Shown: positions 1 to 7,477 of the stretch, piece by piece
Position numbering within the stretch: position 1 is the stretch's first letter
Layout of the letters: each line of letters starts with the position of its first letter
From: Candidatus Manganitrophaceae bacterium
Lineage (GTDB): Bacteria; Nitrospirota; Nitrospiria; SBBL01; JAADHI01
Reading direction: 5' to 3'
Assembly: GCA_012960925.1 (NCBI GenBank)
Contig: DUAG01000019.1
Location: 1 to 64,000, forward strand
DNA: 64,000 nt
Position numbers and translations under genes: made by a program
Notes under the pieces: model-generated
Told to the model about the DNA's origin: nothing
Seen by the model: the letters and a program-made list of their open reading frames with translations, nothing else
Databases searched by the model: none

Positions 1-180
1 CTGGCATTACAAGCCCTCCTCAAACAAGGGCTGACTCACCACGAGGCGGTTCACCGGATTGGGGGCCTTTGGGGAAACCTCTATTTTAAATCTGTGAGGG
101 AGGGAAATACTCCCGATGAGTGGACCTATACAAAAGAACTCACGGCGATGATTAACGAATCAGAACAAGCCTCTTCGTAA
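1..180 (+). CDS. C-terminal end of an unrecognised protein (partial)
   Basis: Frame 1 is open from the first base to a TAA at 178-180, giving 59 residues; the start lies outside the window. The fragment carries an HHEAVHRIGGL stretch followed by an aromatic and charged tail. This faintly resembles the H-E-A-x-H region of DUF1841-type hypothetical proteins, but that is recollection and not secure. Its stop codon lies inside a GTAACGAT motif that begins a dispersed repeat (177-246), so the repeat supplies the translation stop. Confidence 0.5.
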   Translation: MALQALLKQGLTHHEAVHRIGGLWGNLYFKSVREGNTPDEWTYTKELTAMINESEQASS

Positions 181-246
181 CGATCCGGCACACCCGTCTA
201 AGCCTCCATGGCTGCGTTGCTGTGGTGCTCGAATCCTCATGCGTCT
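177..246 (+). repeat. Repeat family A, copy A1 (one end only)
   Basis: It begins with GTAACGATCCGGCA and continues for about 68 bases. This matches the left half of copy A3 at 46322-46388 at roughly 80 percent identity by eye, including the shared blocks TCTAAGCC, CATGGCTG and CTCGAATCCTCA. The matching right end is missing, so this is a truncated copy, sitting directly on the stop codon of the upstream gene. Confidence 0.6.
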
Positions 247-306
247 TCCTCCGATTAACACCCCTTACAACCGTTTAACCCGACCGAACCTCCTATTTGT
301 TTGTAA

Positions 307-345
307 AACCCCGCCTGGTCAGGGCGGGGTTCTTTTGTTTTATAA
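307..345. terminator. Rho-independent terminator, probably bidirectional
   Basis: The stem AACCCCGCC (307-315) pairs with GGCGGGGTT (323-331) around a 7-base loop. On the plus strand a T-rich tract follows (332-342). On the minus strand it lies just past the stop of the DUF3386 gene and is followed by a weaker TTTTAC tract, so it can end transcripts from both sides. Confidence 0.8.
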
Positions 346-1023
346 CAACTGGTGGTTCTTGAATTCCAGGAATCGGACGACCACCTCTCCTTCATCGCAT
401 GAAATGATCCGTCGGGTTCCGGGAAGATAGGCCCCGCCCAGCTCAAAGGGCCGGTCGGTGAAGCATTCCGTATCGGTGAGCTTTCCGTCACCTGAGAAAT
501 AATAGACGGCATACTGGGTCGTGAGAGATTTTCCGTCTTTTGTCTCCATGGCTTCCTGGATATTAATCGTAAATTGAACATGCTTCATTTTTCGCTGGAT
601 CTGCTGAATCCGGTCATTCTTGATCCGGTAGCGTGAGTTCATCCCATCGCCGTGAATAATAATCTGACGTCCAAGGGGGTGCGTGTCTTCTTCCGCAAAG
701 GTCAGGGTATATCTTCCATCGGACTCTTCAAAAGAGCGCGAGGCGCGATGCACCGCCATCATCCCGATCTGGTTTTTGGCCCACTTTTCAAGGTCCTCTT
801 TATCGGAAGGGACCTCAAGGCTGACCTCGACCTCTTTCGGTGATTTTATTTTGACCTTGCCCTTATATTCGGTCCCATTATCATTGACGATCAGGTCTGC
901 GCTAAATCCGGGGAAATCATCTCCCCAACGGGAGGTCTTCTCAAAGGCCTGCCGCAGAAGGGCCTTTGCCGCCGGGTCATCCTGAACATCTGTTTCTGTT
1001 TTTGTACGTTCGTAAAGCTCCAT
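340..1023 (-). CDS. DUF3386 family protein
   Basis: A 227-residue soluble protein with no signal peptide or membrane segment. It has the DUF3386 layout that I know mainly from cyanobacteria: an N-terminal W..DFPGFSADL block (about residues 33-43), a YKGKV strand, an AVHRASRSFE block, a SRYRIKND motif, and a C-terminal tail ending in HQLL, with predicted alternating beta strands. The biochemical function of the family is not known to me. ATG start preceded by AGGAGG; a TTGCCT-17-TATAAT promoter lies just upstream. The gene is monocistronic, between that promoter and the terminator at 307-345. Family assignment is fairly sure; role unknown. Confidence 0.75.
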   Translation of the reverse strand: MELYERTKTETDVQDDPAAKALLRQAFEKTSRWGDDFPGFSADLIVNDNGTEYKGKVKIKSPKEVEVSLEVPSDKEDLEKWAKNQIGMMAVHRASRSFEESDGRYTLTFAEEDTHPLGRQIIIHGDGMNSRYRIKNDRIQQIQRKMKHVQFTINIQEAMETKDGKSLTTQYAVYYFSGDGKLTDTECFTDRPFELGGAYLPGTRRIISCDEGEVVVRFLEFKNHQLL

Positions 1024-1058
1024 GATGTTCCTCCTGTTTAATGTTATATTTTCGTCGG

Positions 1059-1087
1059 ATTATAGGGGCAATCCTTTCTCAAGGCAA
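1059..1087 (-). promoter_or_regulatory. Sigma-70-type promoter for the DUF3386 gene
   Basis: Read on the minus strand: -35 TTGCCT (1082-1087), 17-base spacer, -10 TATAAT (1059-1064). It lies 36 bases before the ATG at 1023, leaving a short leader with an AGGAGG ribosome site. The -35 overlaps the last codons of the upstream ATP-grasp gene. Confidence 0.6.
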
Positions 1088-2350
1088 GGCCTGAGAAGGG
1101 GACATAATATCAAACTGTAACTTCTGATGCGCTTCGCGCAAGGCGGCTTCGACCTGGTTCGGCGTTTCCCCCAAAGCAAAGATGAAGCCCAAATAGCTTC
1201 TTCCTTCGGGCAGGGGGATGACGTTTTGTCCCAGGAGAAGGGTGATCGTGATTTCTTCGATACCCTGAACCTTCTTTGCCGCCTCAAGTCCGTAAACCTC
1301 TTTTAGAACCCCGGCTTTCGGAACGGGGATCATCATCACGCCTGTGGCCACTTCCCGGCGTTTGAGGGACTGAATCGGCATAAGCAAGGCCTGTCGGAGG
1401 ATGATCTCTTCCAAGGAAAGCCCTGTGCCGAAGCGCAGTGTCCGGGAACAGAGTCCTCCGATGGATCGGGCGGCGATTTCGATAATTGCGGGGCCTTTGT
1501 CGTTCACACGGATCTCTGCATGAATCGGCCCCTCACTCAGGCCAAGCGCTTTGCATCCTTTTTGAGTACAGGCGATAATCTCTTCCTGAATCTCAGGCGG
1601 GAGGCGGGAGGGGGTAATGTAGATCGTCTCCTCAAAAAAAGGACCGGTCAGGGGATCGGGTTTGTCGAAGAGGGCCAGGCAGGAGAGTTGCTTATTCCGG
1701 AGCAAACCCTCCAGGGCGACTTCTACACCGGGAATATATTCTTCGATCAGGATCTTTTCTGCGGCCGCGCCCCCTTGTTTTTTGACTTGCGGGTCTTTTA
1801 AAAACTTTTTGAGAAAGAGGAAGGCCTGGATCAGTTCTTTTCGATTATCTGCCCGGATCACTCCCCGGCTGGCAGAGAGAAAAGTGGGTTTCAAGACCAG
1901 CGGAAAATCGATCTCAGGCGCGAGTTCTTCCGGATCTGTTTCAATAGAATAGATCTGAAAAGAGGGTGTGGGGACGTTGTGGGACAGGAGGCATTTTCGG
2001 AGCGCTTCCTTGTCTTTTGCCATCGCGGTTGCAGCAATAGGATTGTGCGGGAGAGAAAGCGCGCCTGAAATCATGGAGGCCAGAACAGTCGCATCCTCAT
2101 CGGCGGAGACGACCGCCTGAAAGGGGTATTTTTTAGAAAAAAGGACTGCCTTTTCGAGGGATCGTTCCAGGTCAGGAAAGTCGAGGGTGAGCATTCTTCC
2201 GGGGACGATCCCTTCCAGGGTTTGTCGTTTGTCACAAGCCGTAATGATTTCGACACCGATCTCTGCGGCGGCCTTCAGGAAGTCCGCCGCCCGATAGGAA
2301 CGGCTCGGAATGAGGAGGAGGAGACGGTCCATTACCTTCCTGAAGGGCAT
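1079..2350 (-). CDS. ATP-grasp domain carboxylate-amine ligase-like protein
   Basis: Up to 423 residues. An N-terminal Rossmann-like preATP-grasp domain (RLLLLIPSRSYRAADFLKAA, about residues 9-28) is followed by the ATP-grasp fold: FPLVLKPTFLSASRGV (about 149-164, nucleotide-binding lysine strand with glycine loop), ILIEEYIPGVEVALEG, and AEIRVNDKGPAIIEIAARSIGG (Mg/ATP-binding Glu/Asn segment). The architecture fits enzymes that activate a carboxylate as acyl phosphate and join it to an amine; the substrate cannot be read from sequence. An in-frame ATG at 2332 has a better placed AGGA and may be the true start. It follows the Nfu gene by 14 bases, so the two are probably cotranscribed. Confidence 0.7.
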   Translation of the reverse strand: MPFRKVMDRLLLLIPSRSYRAADFLKAAAEIGVEIITACDKRQTLEGIVPGRMLTLDFPDLERSLEKAVLFSKKYPFQAVVSADEDATVLASMISGALSLPHNPIAATAMAKDKEALRKCLLSHNVPTPSFQIYSIETDPEELAPEIDFPLVLKPTFLSASRGVIRADNRKELIQAFLFLKKFLKDPQVKKQGGAAAEKILIEEYIPGVEVALEGLLRNKQLSCLALFDKPDPLTGPFFEETIYITPSRLPPEIQEEIIACTQKGCKALGLSEGPIHAEIRVNDKGPAIIEIAARSIGGLCSRTLRFGTGLSLEEIILRQALLMPIQSLKRREVATGVMMIPVPKAGVLKEVYGLEAAKKVQGIEEITITLLLGQNVIPLPEGRSYLGFIFALGETPNQVEAALREAHQKLQFDIMSPSQALP

Positions 2351-2364
2351 TTTCCGGTCGCGGG

Positions 2365-2982
2365 CTATTTCCCCGGTGTGAAGTAGGGGTTTTCCCCCCC
2401 TGCGTGATCAGTAACGTCCAGAACTTCCTGGATTTCCGGGATGGCCTTCTTGATGGCAACGACCACGCCTTGTTTTAAAGTGACATCGGCCATGCCGCAT
2501 CCCTGGCAGCCGCCGCCGAGCTGGATATAGGCAATGTTCTCTTTGACGTCGACCAGGCTGATCATTCCGCCATGGGAGGCGATGGCAGGATTGATCTCCT
2601 CGTCGAGTACCTTCTGGACTGCTTTGGCTTCGGGAGAAGTAAGATTCGCCGGGGTATCCGGAAGGGTTGTTTCAGGCATAACAACCTTGGGGTTGTCTAC
2701 CTTGAACCCGGTCTTATCCAGATTATTGATGAAATCTACCTTTACATCCTCGAGGAAGGAGGCATTCTTCGATTCCATATAGATCTGGATGCCTGCGGCA
2801 TCGACCGAGACGTCTCCGGCCTCTTCCTTCCCTTCTTCGACAAAAGAGAGGGCATATTCCACGTTCGGAAGAATCCCTTTTGTCGTCAGCCGTACCCCTT
2901 TGATCTTTTTCTGGAATTGGGTCGCCTGATCTTTTACCAGGGTGTCGATTCTCTTTCTTGCGATGTCAGTGACCTGAATCAT
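2365..2982 (-). CDS. nfuA: NfuA-type Fe-S cluster carrier protein
   Basis: About 205 residues from the ATG at 2982, chosen because GGAAGGAGA lies 10 bases upstream; the frame is open further back to 3060 but without a ribosome site. The N-terminal half (IQVTDIARKRIDTLVKD...) resembles a degenerate A-type (IscA/ErpA-like) domain without its cysteines. The C-terminal half is an Nfu domain with GGGCQGCGMADVTL, whose CxxC binds a transferable 4Fe-4S cluster between two subunits. The layout matches NfuA, which delivers clusters to apo-proteins; here nearby clients could include the radical SAM enzymes. It is followed by the ATP-grasp gene. Confidence 0.8.
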   Translation of the reverse strand: MIQVTDIARKRIDTLVKDQATQFQKKIKGVRLTTKGILPNVEYALSFVEEGKEEAGDVSVDAAGIQIYMESKNASFLEDVKVDFINNLDKTGFKVDNPKVVMPETTLPDTPANLTSPEAKAVQKVLDEEINPAIASHGGMISLVDVKENIAYIQLGGGCQGCGMADVTLKQGVVVAIKKAIPEIQEVLDVTDHAGGENPYFTPGK

Positions 2983-3138
2983 GTCTGAAGATCTCCTTCC
3001 CCTTTGGACAGATACGTGCCGTAATTGGCGTGTACGGGTGATGATTGCCCCGTGTCCCACTTACTTTATGATCCGAGAACATATAGTAACATGGGTTCGC
3101 GGATGGGGTCAATTTCGATGGAGTGACACTTTAGGAGA

Positions 3139-3167
3139 TTGACATCCCTGCCCCCCGTTTATATAGT
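3139..3167 (+). promoter_or_regulatory. Near-consensus promoter for ribD, leaderless geometry
   Basis: -35 TTGACA (3139-3144), 17-base spacer, -10 TATAGT (3162-3167). The ribD ATG at 3175 starts 8 bases after the -10, which is where transcription is expected to begin, and no Shine-Dalgarno sequence precedes it. The mRNA is therefore predicted to be leaderless. Confidence 0.7.
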
Positions 3168-3174
3168 GATATAT

Positions 3175-4317
3175 ATGTTACAGAGGCAGGATCTTGTCTA
3201 TATCAAACAGGCTCTAGGCCTCGCGCGGCGGGGCTATGGAAAGGCCTCTCCGAATCCGATGGTTGGCGCGGTTCTTGTGCTGAAAGGTGTCGTTGTCGGA
3301 AAAGGGGTCCATGCGGGTCCGGGGAAGCCGCATGCCGAGGTTCTGGCGCTGGCCCAGGCGGGGAGGCATTCCTTAGGCGCGACGCTCTATACCAATCTGG
3401 AGCCCTGCTGTCATACCCAAAAAAGGACTCCGCCTTGTACCAAGGCAATTATTCAGAGCGGTGTTCGGAGGGTGGTGGCCTCAATGTCCGATCCCAATCC
3501 CCTTGTCCTTGGAAAGGGCTTTTTGACCCTTCGTGAATCCGGTATTGAAGTCAGCGAAGGCCTGATGCGCCTAGAGGCCGAGCGGCTCAATGCGGCTTTT
3601 ATCAAGTACATGACCACGCAAAAACCGCTGGTCATCCTAAAAGCGGCGATGACGCTTGATGGGCGGATTGCGACGGGAAAAGGAGAGTCGCGTTGGATTA
3701 CGGGTGAGGCGGCACGGAAGGAAGTGCATCGCCTCAGAGCAGGTGTGGATGCGGTGATGATTGGGGTCGGAACGCTTCTGGCAGATGACCCGATGTTGAC
3801 CGTGCATGCTCAGCGTGCCAGGAATCCCTTGCGCGTTGTGATTGACCCTTCTTTAAAAACGCCCTTGAAATCCAGGGTGCTGACTTCTCTCAAGGAGGCC
3901 GAAACACTTTTGTTGACCACATCCGCTGCCCCGGTGAAAAAGGTGGATAAACTCAGAGCGATGGGAGTTGGTATTCTCTCCCTTCCTTTAAAAAAGGGAG
4001 AGATTCCCTTCAAGTTGATCTTGAAGGCCCTGGGGAAAAGGGGGATCACGAGTGTTCTTGTCGAGGGAGGAGGCCGAGTCAACGGGATTGCCCTTCGTTC
4101 TGGAGAGGTTGATCGGCTTGTCTTCTATGTTGCACCCAAACTATTGTGCGGAGGGGATGCCGGAGCCGTGGTTTCCGGACGGTCCATCCCGCGCCTCTCT
4201 GACGCGATCGAACTGGATCATTTTAAGATAGGCCGGGTAGGAGAGGATCTAAGGATAGAAGCTGATATTAAAAAAGGGCTGCGACCGCAGGAACAGGGCC
4301 CGGGAGGGAAAAGTTGA
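3175..4317 (+). CDS. ribD: Riboflavin biosynthesis deaminase/reductase RibD
   Basis: Bifunctional enzyme for steps two and three of riboflavin synthesis. The N-terminal cytidine-deaminase-like domain has the zinc site HAEV (in GKPHAEVLALA) and PCCHTQKRTPPC, where His and two Cys bind zinc and Glu is catalytic. The C-terminal NADPH-dependent reductase domain begins near PLVILKAAMTLDGRIATGKGES and contains VDAVMIGVGTLLADDP. From the ATG at 3175 it has 380 residues, normal for RibD. The alternative TTG at 3139 lies inside the -35 box and is rejected. Its stop overlaps the start of the next gene, and riboflavin synthase follows 1.4 kb downstream, so all three probably share one transcript. Confidence 0.93.
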   Translation: MLQRQDLVYIKQALGLARRGYGKASPNPMVGAVLVLKGVVVGKGVHAGPGKPHAEVLALAQAGRHSLGATLYTNLEPCCHTQKRTPPCTKAIIQSGVRRVVASMSDPNPLVLGKGFLTLRESGIEVSEGLMRLEAERLNAAFIKYMTTQKPLVILKAAMTLDGRIATGKGESRWITGEAARKEVHRLRAGVDAVMIGVGTLLADDPMLTVHAQRARNPLRVVIDPSLKTPLKSRVLTSLKEAETLLLTTSAAPVKKVDKLRAMGVGILSLPLKKGEIPFKLILKALGKRGITSVLVEGGGRVNGIALRSGEVDRLVFYVAPKLLCGGDAGAVVSGRSIPRLSDAIELDHFKIGRVGEDLRIEADIKKGLRPQEQGPGGKS

Positions 4318-5666
4318 GGCATTCGTTGAGTCATTCAGTGGCAAAAATCAGAAGGATGTTTTTGGCCGTTTTTGGGGTGGTTATGATCTGGGGTCTGTTG
4401 TCTGGATCATTGCTTTATGCCGGAGAGGCCGGGCGGTCGGACGCGGTCCATCAGGACGAGCATATGAATCTGCTGGTGCAGCAGTTTATGCTCTCTCAGG
4501 ATGCGCAACAGTCTGACCGTCTGTTGAAAGAGATCAAGGAGACGGAAGGGGTCACGGTTGAAAAACTGGAGAACTTGATTGAAAATGGGGTGCTGTATCC
4601 ACCTGATCCCGCAGTGGGCTCACTTCACCGTTCGGTCCGCATTGGCGGGAGGAAAATGGGCTATGCCCTCTATGTTCCGGAGAATTATGACCCGGCGCAG
4701 GCCTACCCCCTGATCGTCTGCCTGCATGGTGCCGGTTTTATGGGAGATTCCTACCTGGACCGCTGGAAGACGCGGCTGGGGGAGAAATCCATTCTTGTTT
4801 GTCCGACCCTTCAGATGGGTCCCTGGTGGTCGCCGCTGGGAGAGAAACTTGTTCTGGCTGTGATGAATGCCGTCCAGGCAAAATATCATGTGGATCCAAA
4901 CCGGATTTCTCTGACCGGTATGTCCAACGGAGCGATCGGGACCTATCTGATCGGTATCTTTAATGCCTCCCGGTTTTCAGCCATTTCTCCGATGGCGGGT
5001 GGCATTCCGGAGGAAATCTTTCCTTTTCTAAAGAACCTGATTTCAACCGGTATCTATATCATTCATGGTTCGAAGGATCAGGTCATGCCGGTCGCTCTTT
5101 CAAGAGATGTCAGCAACTACCTGAAAAAAGAGAAGATTTCTTATATCTATCGGGAGCATGACCGGGAGCATCCGGTTGCCGGAGGGCACTTCTTCCCGCG
5201 CGAAGAACTTCCTGCCCTCGTGACCTGGTTCCAGAAACAGCTTCGAAATCCCTATCCCAAACACGTTGTTTCTGTTCGGGATCGTGTTCATCTGGAACCC
5301 TTCTACTGGACAGAGATCGATGAGACGATTGGAAAGGTTGCCGATGTTCAAGAGTCGATCTTAACGAACGCAGAGGTGGAACTGGTCCGGAAAGGGTTAT
5401 TCTCGACCCTGACCGCCCATGTGGAAAACAATCGTGTTGAGGTACAAAGCAATCGCGTGCACCGCTATACCCTTTTTTTTAACAGACACCTCATTGATTT
5501 CTCAAAACCGGTCGTTGTGATCAGCAATGGGAAGAAGCGTTTTGAGGGGATGCTCTCAGAGGATATCCATTTTTTGCTGAATGAGGCAAAACGCCGTAAA
5601 GACCGCGGGGCCTACTATACCGCCGGGCTCACGATTGACTTGTCTGAAACGGAGTCGTCCCCTTAG
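4314..5666 (+). CDS. Secreted or membrane-anchored alpha/beta hydrolase (esterase-like)
   Basis: 450 residues. TTG start at 4314 overlapping the ribD stop (TTGA), with GGGAGGG five bases upstream. A hydrophobic segment at about residues 15-36 is a signal peptide or anchor. The fold is that of dienelactone hydrolase/PHB-depolymerase-like esterases: oxyanion strand VCLHGAGF (135-142), nucleophile elbow GMSNG with Ser204, Asp255 in GSKDQ, and His292 in GGHFF, all in the right order. The last 120 residues form an extra domain of unknown role. The substrate is unknown. Placement between two riboflavin genes is unusual and gives no obvious functional link. Confidence 0.7.
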   Translation: MRHSLSHSVAKIRRMFLAVFGVVMIWGLLSGSLLYAGEAGRSDAVHQDEHMNLLVQQFMLSQDAQQSDRLLKEIKETEGVTVEKLENLIENGVLYPPDPAVGSLHRSVRIGGRKMGYALYVPENYDPAQAYPLIVCLHGAGFMGDSYLDRWKTRLGEKSILVCPTLQMGPWWSPLGEKLVLAVMNAVQAKYHVDPNRISLTGMSNGAIGTYLIGIFNASRFSAISPMAGGIPEEIFPFLKNLISTGIYIIHGSKDQVMPVALSRDVSNYLKKEKISYIYREHDREHPVAGGHFFPREELPALVTWFQKQLRNPYPKHVVSVRDRVHLEPFYWTEIDETIGKVADVQESILTNAEVELVRKGLFSTLTAHVENNRVEVQSNRVHRYTLFFNRHLIDFSKPVVVISNGKKRFEGMLSEDIHFLLNEAKRRKDRGAYYTAGLTIDLSETESSP

Positions 5667-5738
5667 GGTCTGTCCCAAAATAACATGCGTGATTGGCCGG
5701 AGACAATTTTTGAGCGAGACAAGGAGCGAAGAGAGACC

Positions 5739-6329
5739 GTGTTTTCAGGAATCATAGAAGAAATGGGGTCAGTCCATCAGCTTACCCGAAGCGGTCAGGC
5801 GATCCGAATGATCATTAGCGCGGCGAAAGTGACGGAAGGACTCTCGGAAGGAGAGAGCATTGCCGTGAACGGGGCTTGCCTGACGGCACTTGATATTCAG
5901 CCGGACCATTTTGCAGTCGATATTTCTCCGGAAACCGCTCGTGTCACCAATCTGGGAGCCTTGAAGGCCGGAGAGGCCGTCAACCTGGAACGGGCAATGA
6001 GATTAAGCGATCGCTTGAACGGTCATCTGGTTTCCGGCCATATCGATGGGATCGGTCTTATTTGTGCGAAAAGAGATGAGGAAAATGCAGTGATCCTGTC
6101 GGTTGAAGCCCCCGCTGAAATTCTAAGGCATACAATCCAGAAAGGGTCGATTACCATTGATGGCGTCAGCATGACGGTCAATGGTTTGACCGAGCGCACA
6201 TTGACGGTTTCAATGATTCCTCATACGGCAAGAGTCACGACCCTGGGAAAAAAGGGCGTGGGCACCTCTGTGAACCTGGAGAGCGATCTCATCGGAAAGT
6301 ATGTCGAAAAACTGTTAGGGACTCCTTAG
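5739..6329 (+). CDS. ribE: Riboflavin synthase (alpha chain)
   Basis: Converts two 6,7-dimethyl-8-ribityllumazine molecules to riboflavin and a pyrimidinedione. The product has two lumazine-binding repeats: VFSGIIEEMGSV at the N terminus and a second beginning near GHLVSGHIDGIG. The paired motifs AVNGACLTA and TIDGVSMTVNG are both visible. The GTG at 5739 is chosen because riboflavin synthases begin with M-F-(S/T)-G-I-I-E; it gives 196 residues, slightly short of the usual 200-220, and AAGGAG lies upstream. An in-frame ATG at 5685 would add 18 residues without family support. The lumazine synthase and ribBA genes are not in this window. Confidence 0.92.
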   Translation: MFSGIIEEMGSVHQLTRSGQAIRMIISAAKVTEGLSEGESIAVNGACLTALDIQPDHFAVDISPETARVTNLGALKAGEAVNLERAMRLSDRLNGHLVSGHIDGIGLICAKRDEENAVILSVEAPAEILRHTIQKGSITIDGVSMTVNGLTERTLTVSMIPHTARVTTLGKKGVGTSVNLESDLIGKYVEKLLGTP

Positions 6330-6333
6330 TCCC
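6318..6333. terminator. Small hairpin between convergent ribE and the PP2C gene
   Basis: GGGACT (6318-6323) and AGTCCC (6328-6333) form a perfect 6-bp stem around CCTT, overlapping the ribE stop. No T tract follows directly, so termination here would be weak or factor-assisted. Confidence 0.3.
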
Positions 6334-6351
6334 GGTTGGCCCATTTTCTCA

Positions 6352-7104
6352 TCAGGCGTAACGGAGGAGGATGGCGGTAATGTTGTCTTCCCCTCCATTT
6401 TTTTTTGCGCGTTCAACGAGTGCCATCCCTCCCTTTTTCAGGTCATCTGCAGCTTCCGTTAAGATTGTATGGATATCCTGCGGCGTCAATTTATTGCTCA
6501 GCCCATCCGAGCAAAGGATAAAGAGGTCTCCGGGCTCAGGAACCCGCCGGAGGGTTTCGACCTTAACCTCCGCATTGGTTCCGAGGGCGCGGCTCAGGAC
6601 ATGTTTGAGCGGATGGGTTTCTGCTGCTTCAGGCGAGAGGAGGCCTTGTTGAACATAGTGATTTACAAGTGAATGGTCCTGTGTGAGCTGCTCAATCCGA
6701 CCTTTGTTCTGGAGATAGACGCGACTGTCTCCGACAAAACCAATAATCAATTCAGTCGGGTCGGCCAGAAGTGCGACTATGGTTGTTCCCATTCCTTTAC
6801 AAGAGCTATCCTGTGAGGCAGCCTTGTAAATGGACTGGTTCGCACTGGAGATGGCCTGGGACATGAGGGCTTCTCTTGAGGGCTTGGTCGACGCGTCATT
6901 CATGTTGTGGGCACTTCCCTGCTGATTTGTGAAAAACGCTTTCATCTCAGCAGTGGCCATGTTACTTGCGATTTCACCGGCGGCGTGCCCTCCCATCCCG
7001 TCCGCGACGACATAGAGGTTGAATTCAGGGAATAAGCCAAGGCTGTCTTCGTTGGAGAGACGGACACATCCCACATCCGTAATCCCGGCTGAGGTTGTTT
7101 TCAT
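6352..7104 (-). CDS. PP2C-family serine/threonine protein phosphatase
   Basis: 250 residues, the size of stand-alone bacterial Stp/PrpC phosphatases. All metal-binding motifs are present in order: RLSNEDS (N terminus), VVADGMGGHAAG (about 33-44), GFVGDSRVY, ILCSDGLSNKLT and GGEDNITAIL. These hold two or more Mn/Mg ions that activate water to remove phosphate from Ser/Thr. Start ATG with AAGGGGGA 14 bases upstream. No partner Ser/Thr kinase or FHA protein lies next to it, so its substrates cannot be inferred from context. Convergent with ribE. Confidence 0.9.
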   Translation of the reverse strand: MKTTSAGITDVGCVRLSNEDSLGLFPEFNLYVVADGMGGHAAGEIASNMATAEMKAFFTNQQGSAHNMNDASTKPSREALMSQAISSANQSIYKAASQDSSCKGMGTTIVALLADPTELIIGFVGDSRVYLQNKGRIEQLTQDHSLVNHYVQQGLLSPEAAETHPLKHVLSRALGTNAEVKVETLRRVPEPGDLFILCSDGLSNKLTPQDIHTILTEAADDLKKGGMALVERAKKNGGEDNITAILLRYA

Positions 7105-7294
7105 GATGTTCAGAGATCCCCCTTAACGAAAGGTTGCCTTGACCAGATGGGCCTTAATTCCTAAAGGAGAAGGGCTGGCAGACTCCTAAGCAAAAGCATA
7201 CATTTAATTCTATAAGATATCCGCTGTTTTGTCCATAATCTTGATTTATTTCACGAAACAGCGTATTTACCAAGCCCATAAAATGCAAAATAAC

Positions 7295-7462
7295 GGTAAC
7301 GATTTAGCATGTTTTGATTTGGCTTCGCGAGACCCATTCTTTCAGGGCAAGGCGTGAGGAGCATGGAGCCATAGCGTCTGTGGCACTGAGAGGATATTTT
7401 GCCAACGAAACGCTACCGAACGCAGCAATCAGAGGGAAAGGATGGGAGTGCATAATCGTTAC
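7295..7462. repeat. Repeat family A, copy A2 (both ends present)
   Basis: About 168 bp bounded by inverted ends GGTAACGATTTAGCATG (7295-7311) and TGCATAATCGTTAC (7449-7462). Read as shown, it aligns with the reverse complement of copy A3, sharing for example TTCAGGGCAAGG, GAGGAT and CGCAGCAA. Relative to A3 it contains an extra stretch, GGCTTCGCGAGACCCATTC (7321-7339), also found in repeat B1. It fills the region before the cytochrome gene and ends at a possible start codon. No coding capacity is evident. Confidence 0.65.
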
Positions 7463-7477
7463 ATGAAAGTGAGGGGT

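Noticed and set aside
177-246. tRNA-like CTCGAATCC stretch in repeat A1 (and A3)
   Set aside because: It resembles a T-loop, but no acceptor, D or anticodon stems can be drawn around it, and the same bases recur inside a dispersed repeat.
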